Position numbers and translations under genes: made by a program
Shown: positions 7,874 through 10,744 of the stretch, in pieces
How the letters are laid out: every line of letters begins with the position of its first letter
Numbering within the stretch: the first letter of the stretch is position 1
The notes under the pieces: model-generated
What the model was told of the DNA's origin: nothing
What the model saw: the letters and a program-made list of their open reading frames with translations, nothing else
The model's database searches: none
Source: Candidatus Thiodictyon intracellulare
GTDB taxonomy: Bacteria > Pseudomonadota > Gammaproteobacteria > Chromatiales > Chromatiaceae
Assembly (NCBI GenBank): GCA_016292295.1
Contig: JADNEJ010000598.1
Span: 1 to 10,744 of the forward strand
Length of the DNA: 10,744 bases
Reading direction: 5' to 3'

Positions 7874-7905
7874 GTTGGTGGATGCGCTACGCTTATCCAC
7901 CCTAC
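7874..7905. repeat. Short palindromic element between rlpA and dacA
   Basis: GGTGGAT (7877-7883) pairs with ATCCACC (7895-7901), with GCG/CGC pairing inside. Read on the minus strand it begins GTAGGGTGGAT, the same end as the element at 1910-1980, and the whole 32 bases look like a familiar dispersed gammaproteobacterial repeat. No T-run follows, so a standard terminator is unlikely. Confidence 0.6.
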
Positions 7906-7925
7906 ACCTTGAGTTCCCGGCGTGG

Positions 7926-7957
7926 TTGATGCCAAACCCCCGGCGGACGGGTAGAAT
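7926..7957 (+). promoter_or_regulatory. Weak candidate promoter for dacA
   Basis: TAGAAT at 7952-7957 resembles a -10 box, 45 bases before the dacA ATG. The nearest -35-like hexamer, TTGATG (7926-7931), is 20 bases away, too far for a standard sigma-70 site. Confidence 0.2.
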
Positions 7958-8001
7958 CGGCACTGTCTTTCGACTGCTACCCAGATCTCCGGTTACGCCC
8001 C

Positions 8002-9288
8002 ATGAAGTTGCAACCCGCGCTGCTTGTCCTGTGCCTGTCCGTCCTGCTGCCCCTGAACCTGAGGGTCGCGGCGGCGCCGGCCGCCCCAGCAACCCCGCCG
8101 ACTCCGGCGTACACGCCGCCGCCGGCGCAGGCCGTACCGGCCGCTGCCTCGGTCCGCCCTCCGGCGCCGCCCCAGGCCGCGCCGTCCGCACCCCCGACCG
8201 CGGCTGTCCCCGCCGCGTCCCAGGCCGTCCCGTCGCCTCCCGTGGTGGATGCCAAGGGCTATCTCCTGATCGACTTCAATACCGGGGCGGTGCTGGCCGA
8301 GTCCAAGGCCGACGAGCGTCTGGAGCCGGCGAGCCTGACCAAGATCATGACCGGCTACACGATCTATCGCGAGTTGCTCGCCGAGCATGTGCACCTGACC
8401 GACCCGGTTCTGATCAGCGAAAACGCCTGGAAGACCGGCGGTTCCAAGATGTTCGTCGAGGTGGGCAAACAGGTTTTCCTGGAGGAACTGCTCAAGGGCA
8501 TGATCATCCAGTCCGGCAACGATGCGAGCGTCGCCCTGGCCGAGCACGTGGCGGGCAGCGAGCAGGTGTTCGCCGAGCTGATGAACACCAATGCCCAGCG
8601 CCTGGGCATGACCAACTCGCACTTCGTCAATGTCACCGGCCTGCCGGACCCCAATCACTACACCACTGCCCGGGATATCGCCCGGGTGACCGCCGCCCTG
8701 ATCCGCGAGTTCCCAAAATTCTATGAGTGGGACGGGACCAAGGAGTACGAATACAACGGCATCAAGCAGCAGAACCGCAACCGCCTGCTGTGGCGGGACT
8801 CAACCGTCGATGGCGTCAAGACCGGATACACCGAGAACGCCGGTTACTGCCTGGTCGCCTCCGCCAGACGCGACGAGATGCGCCTGGTGTCCGTGGTGCT
8901 GGGCGCCAAAAACCCGGAGGCGCGCGCGGTCGCCAGTTTGGAACTCCTGAACTACGGCTTTCGCTTCTTCGAGAGTCACCTGCTCTATCCGGCCGACAAG
9001 CCGCTGGAGAACCTGCGGGTCTGGAAGGGTGATCTGAAGGAACTGCCGGTCGGCCCGGGCCGGGATGTCTACGCGACCATCCCGCGCGGGCGCTACGCGG
9101 ATCTCAGCCCCCGCCTGGACAAGGCCCAGACCCTGACCGCCCCCATCGCTCGAGGTGCGCGGGTCGGTGACATCGTCGTTTTCCTCGCCGGTACCGAGGT
9201 CTCGCGGGTGCCCCTGGTGGCACTCCAGGACGTGACCGAGGGCAATCTCTGGCAGCGGACCAGAGACACGGTTTGGCAGTGGTTTTGA
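8002..9288 (+). CDS. dacA: D-alanyl-D-alanine carboxypeptidase (PBP5/6 family)
   Basis: This penicillin-binding protein removes the terminal D-Ala from peptidoglycan stem peptides in the periplasm, limiting crosslinking. The product is 428 residues against about 403 in E. coli PBP5. A signal peptide (about 1-25, cut near VAAA) is followed by a Pro/Ala-rich spacer (about 26-80) absent from E. coli PBP5, then the catalytic domain beginning VVDAKGYLLIDFNTGAVLAE. Active-site motifs are S111-L-T-K114, S171-G-N173 and K273-T-G275. The beta-rich C-terminal domain (about 318-410) ends in an amphipathic helix, NLWQRTRDTVWQWF, that tethers the protein to the outer face of the inner membrane. ATG 8002 lacks a clear Shine-Dalgarno but gives a clean signal peptide. 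It is 16 bases before dat. No damage is visible. Confidence 0.95.
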   Translation: MKLQPALLVLCLSVLLPLNLRVAAAPAAPATPPTPAYTPPPAQAVPAAASVRPPAPPQAAPSAPPTAAVPAASQAVPSPPVVDAKGYLLIDFNTGAVLAESKADERLEPASLTKIMTGYTIYRELLAEHVHLTDPVLISENAWKTGGSKMFVEVGKQVFLEELLKGMIIQSGNDASVALAEHVAGSEQVFAELMNTNAQRLGMTNSHFVNVTGLPDPNHYTTARDIARVTAALIREFPKFYEWDGTKEYEYNGIKQQNRNRLLWRDSTVDGVKTGYTENAGYCLVASARRDEMRLVSVVLGAKNPEARAVASLELLNYGFRFFESHLLYPADKPLENLRVWKGDLKELPVGPGRDVYATIPRGRYADLSPRLDKAQTLTAPIARGARVGDIVVFLAGTEVSRVPLVALQDVTEGNLWQRTRDTVWQWF

Positions 9289-9304
9289 TCCAAATCGGCA
9301 CGCC

Positions 9305-10158
9305 ATGAGCGAGATCTATCTCAACGGCGCCTTCCTGCCGGAGGAACAGGGTCGGGTTTCGGTGATGGATCGCGGCTTCGTGTTCGGCGACGGCGTCTAC
9401 GAGATCATCCCCAGTTACGGCGGGCACTTTCTGCGCCTGGAGCAGCATCTGGACCAGCTCGACGACGGCCTGTCGGCGATAGCCGGTTGGACAGCCCCCT
9501 GGGCCGGGAGCAGTGGGAAGCGATGCTGACCCACCTGCTCGGTCCAGCCACGGCACTCGATCAATCCGTCTATCTCCAGGTAACCCGCGGCGCGGCGCCG
9601 CGTCGCAGCTCGATTACCTGTGCCCCGACGGTCTTCGCGTGTGCCAGGCCCAGCGTCCCTCGCGACCTGGAGGTCGCTGCCCGGGGCGTGGCCTGCATCA
9701 CCCGCCCGGACATCCGCTGGCACCGTTGCGAGATCAAGGCCATCTCGCTCCTGTCCGCCGTGATGATGCGCCGCGAGGCCGCGAACGAGGGCGCCCTGGA
9801 GGCCATCCTGCTGCGCGACGGCATGGTGACCGAGGCGTCGTTCGCCAACGTGTTCGTGGTCCTGGGCGACGAGATCATCACCCCGCCCCGGGGACACCTG
9901 ATCCCGCCCAGCATTACCATGTAACTGATAATGAAATTGGCCAGTGACCACGGTATCTGCGCCTTGGAGCGGTGCACCCCTATGGGAGAACTGACGTCGG
10001 CGGACGAGATCTGGATCACCGGTTCCACCTGCGAGGTCCTGCCGGTCACCCGTCTGGATGTCGTCCCCGTAGGGGGCGGCGTGCCGGGGCCCCTGTGGCG
10101 ACGCATGGACGCCCTCTATCAGGACTACAAGGGGCGTGTGCGCTGCGGCCGTGGCTAA
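9305..10158 (+). pseudogene. dat: D-amino acid aminotransferase, frameshifted and with an internal stop
   Basis: Intact Dat is a PLP fold-type IV enzyme that interconverts D-alanine and D-glutamate, supplying cell-wall precursors. From ATG 9305 the first part reads well (VSVMDRGFVFGDGVYEII). Near 9483 the frame breaks: the sequence continues one frame back as RLDSPLGREQWEAML, implying one lost base (or two gained), and the original frame ends at 9529. The second part keeps DIRWHRCEIKA, whose lysine (9736-9738) is the PLP Schiff-base residue. A TAA at 9922-9924 then interrupts GHLIPPSIT...LIMKLASDHGI, where the family usually has Arg-Asn. The last part (TRLDVVPVGGG, GPLWRRMDALYQDYKGR) runs to TAA 10158. 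The phosphate-binding segment reads VTEASFANV rather than the usual TEG-x-S-S-N, so missense decay is likely too. No functional enzyme is expected. Confidence 0.88.
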
Positions 10159-10479
10159 GCCCTCGCTCTGGGCGCTCAACGCCGCCAAGGAGAAGGCCCG
10201 GTACTTTCCCTGCCGCTACGCCATCAAGGCGACGGGGCGGGCCGATGGGGACTTCCAGTCCGTGGTGCTCCCGATCATGCGCCGTCATGCCCGGACCTCG
10301 ATGAGACGGCCGTCGCCGCCCGCGTCAGCAGCGGCGGCAAATGGCTCGCGGTGACCGTCACCTTTGAGGCCAAGAACCATGTCCAGCTCAATGCCATCTA
10401 CCGGGACCTGTCCGCCCATGAGCAGGTCGTCTGGGCCCTCTATACTCAGCTAATGCCAAATTTTCGGTTTCCTCACTGA
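10151..10479 (+). pseudogene. ybeD: YbeD/DUF493 family protein, frameshifted, 3' end altered by an IS
   Basis: YbeD (UPF0250/DUF493) is a small ACT-like protein, usually 85-95 residues, commonly encoded between dacA (or dat) and lipB. GTG 10151 overlaps the dat stop by 8 bases and gives MAKPSLWALN, then YFPCRYAIKATGRA and VVLPIMRRHA. After the codons for RRHA (10289-10291) the family sequence continues one frame back as PDLDETAVAARVSSGGKWLA, consistent with loss of one C from a C-run; the original frame ends at 10354. The restored frame continues through VTVTFEAKN and AHEQVVWAL, the normal end, ending at 10440. It then runs on for 12 odd codons to TGA 10477-10479, because the bases TA at 10441 are followed by IS sequence instead of a stop. 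Confidence 0.82.
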
Positions 10480-10744
10480 CCGGTTATTTCAAAATTCTCC
10501 GTCAGCAAGGAGCGCAAGTCGCCCTAGTACTCACCCGGGGTGCTGAAGAAATCTGCGCAGGCTTTGCGAAACCAGTCAAATGATTCGTAATACTTATTAT
10601 ACAGAACTTTTTTCTTAAAGAATTTCGATAGCCGCTCAATAAGATTCAAATTTGGCGCATAAGGCGGAAGAAAAACAAGCTTGATGCGAGAATCCTTGAT
10701 GTAATCTTGAACCGCTTTGGAGCGGTAGTAGCGAGCGTTGTCGC
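10443..10744 (-). mobile_element. 3' end of an IS630-family insertion sequence (cut by the window edge)
   Basis: Sequence composition falls abruptly from GC-rich to AT-rich near 10443. The element contains the end of an IS630-type transposase on the minus strand. Its presumed edge lies at TATA (10441-10444), right after the last conserved YbeD codon; IS630/Tc1 elements insert at TA and duplicate it, so the TA of the old ybeD stop codon is the likely target. Subterminal inverted bases CTGAC (10476-10480) and GTCAG (10501-10505) could form a hairpin. The other end and its terminal inverted repeat are outside the window, so the exact boundary is inferred. Confidence 0.72.
10524..10744 (-). CDS. 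IS630-family DDE transposase, C-terminal 72 codons
   Basis: On the minus strand a frame open at the window edge ends at TAG (10526-10524). It reads DNARYYRSKAVQDYIKDS, then KLVFLPPYAPNLNLIERL and a basic KFFKKKVLYNKYYESF tail. This is the C-terminal catalytic part of IS630/Tc1-mariner transposases: the aspartate of DNA and the glutamate of NLIE are the second and third acidic residues of the DDE/D triad, coordinating metal for DNA strand transfer. The family usually has Trp after NLIERL (as in RLWKFFKK); here it is Ser. The 5' part lies beyond the window, so activity cannot be judged. The gene points toward ybeD and dat. Confidence 0.88.
   Translation of the reverse strand, partial: DNARYYRSKAVQDYIKDSRIKLVFLPPYAPNLNLIERLSKFFKKKVLYNKYYESFDWFRKACADFFSTPGEY

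Noticed and set aside
7337..8191. 284-residue minus-strand and overlapping plus-strand ORFs across the rlpA-dacA junction
   Set aside because: They are Arg/Pro/Gly-rich shadows spanning the RlpA SPOR domain and the DacA spacer.
9480..9490. Programmed frameshift in dat
   Set aside because: No clear slippery heptamer or downstream structure is apparent, and a second disruption (TAA 9922) further on shows the gene is decaying.
9415..10188. 257-residue minus-strand ORF opposite dat
   Set aside because: The plus-strand remnants clearly match Dat; loss of selection there does not make the opposite frame a gene, and it shows no recognisable motif.

Overview
The window is a GC-rich (roughly two-thirds G+C by eye) stretch of chromosome from a gammaproteobacterium. 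Protein signatures and gene order (mreBCD, mrdA, rodA, rlpA, dacA, dat, ybeD) fit Chromatiales, most likely the purple sulfur Chromatiaceae. That placement rests on remembered family features, not on a search.

Layout. 1-558: remnant of a small two-gene unit, a short ORF overlapping by ATGA a TumE/DUF6516-type toxin-like gene that carries an in-frame TAG. 559-865: non-coding, with a perfect hairpin, a possible promoter and the mreB leader. 866-6440: the cell-elongation operon mreB, mreC, mreD, mrdA (PBP2), rodA, all intact. mreC has no ATG, GTG or TTG where the conserved N-terminus begins; an ATC sits there behind a strong Shine-Dalgarno. 6441-6598: a good -10 box and a MITE-like inverted repeat. 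6599-7846: rlpA, with a palindromic repeat read through as its N-terminus. 7847-8001: another short palindromic element. 8002-9288: dacA with a long Pro/Ala linker. 9305-10158: dat broken by a frameshift and a stop. 10151-10479: ybeD, frameshifted and apparently ended by an insertion sequence. 10443-10744: 3' end of an IS630-family element whose transposase runs on the minus strand and leaves the window.

How the genes work together. MreB filaments, MreC/MreD and the RodA-PBP2 pair form the elongasome, which polymerises and crosslinks lateral-wall peptidoglycan. RlpA (septal lytic transglycosylase) and DacA (D,D-carboxypeptidase) remodel the product. dat and ybeD normally link this locus to lipB-lipA; the insertion sequence occupies the place where lipB would be expected.

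The strongest overall signal is selective decay. All core wall genes are open, while three accessory genes (toxin-like gene, dat, ybeD) are broken, an IS sits in the operon, and at least four palindromic intergenic repeats have accumulated, two touching coding sequence (the mreB stop codon and the rlpA N-terminus). This looks like early genome erosion, as in host-restricted or strongly bottlenecked bacteria, or alternatively assembly error. I did not find a convincing wholly new multi-gene system.
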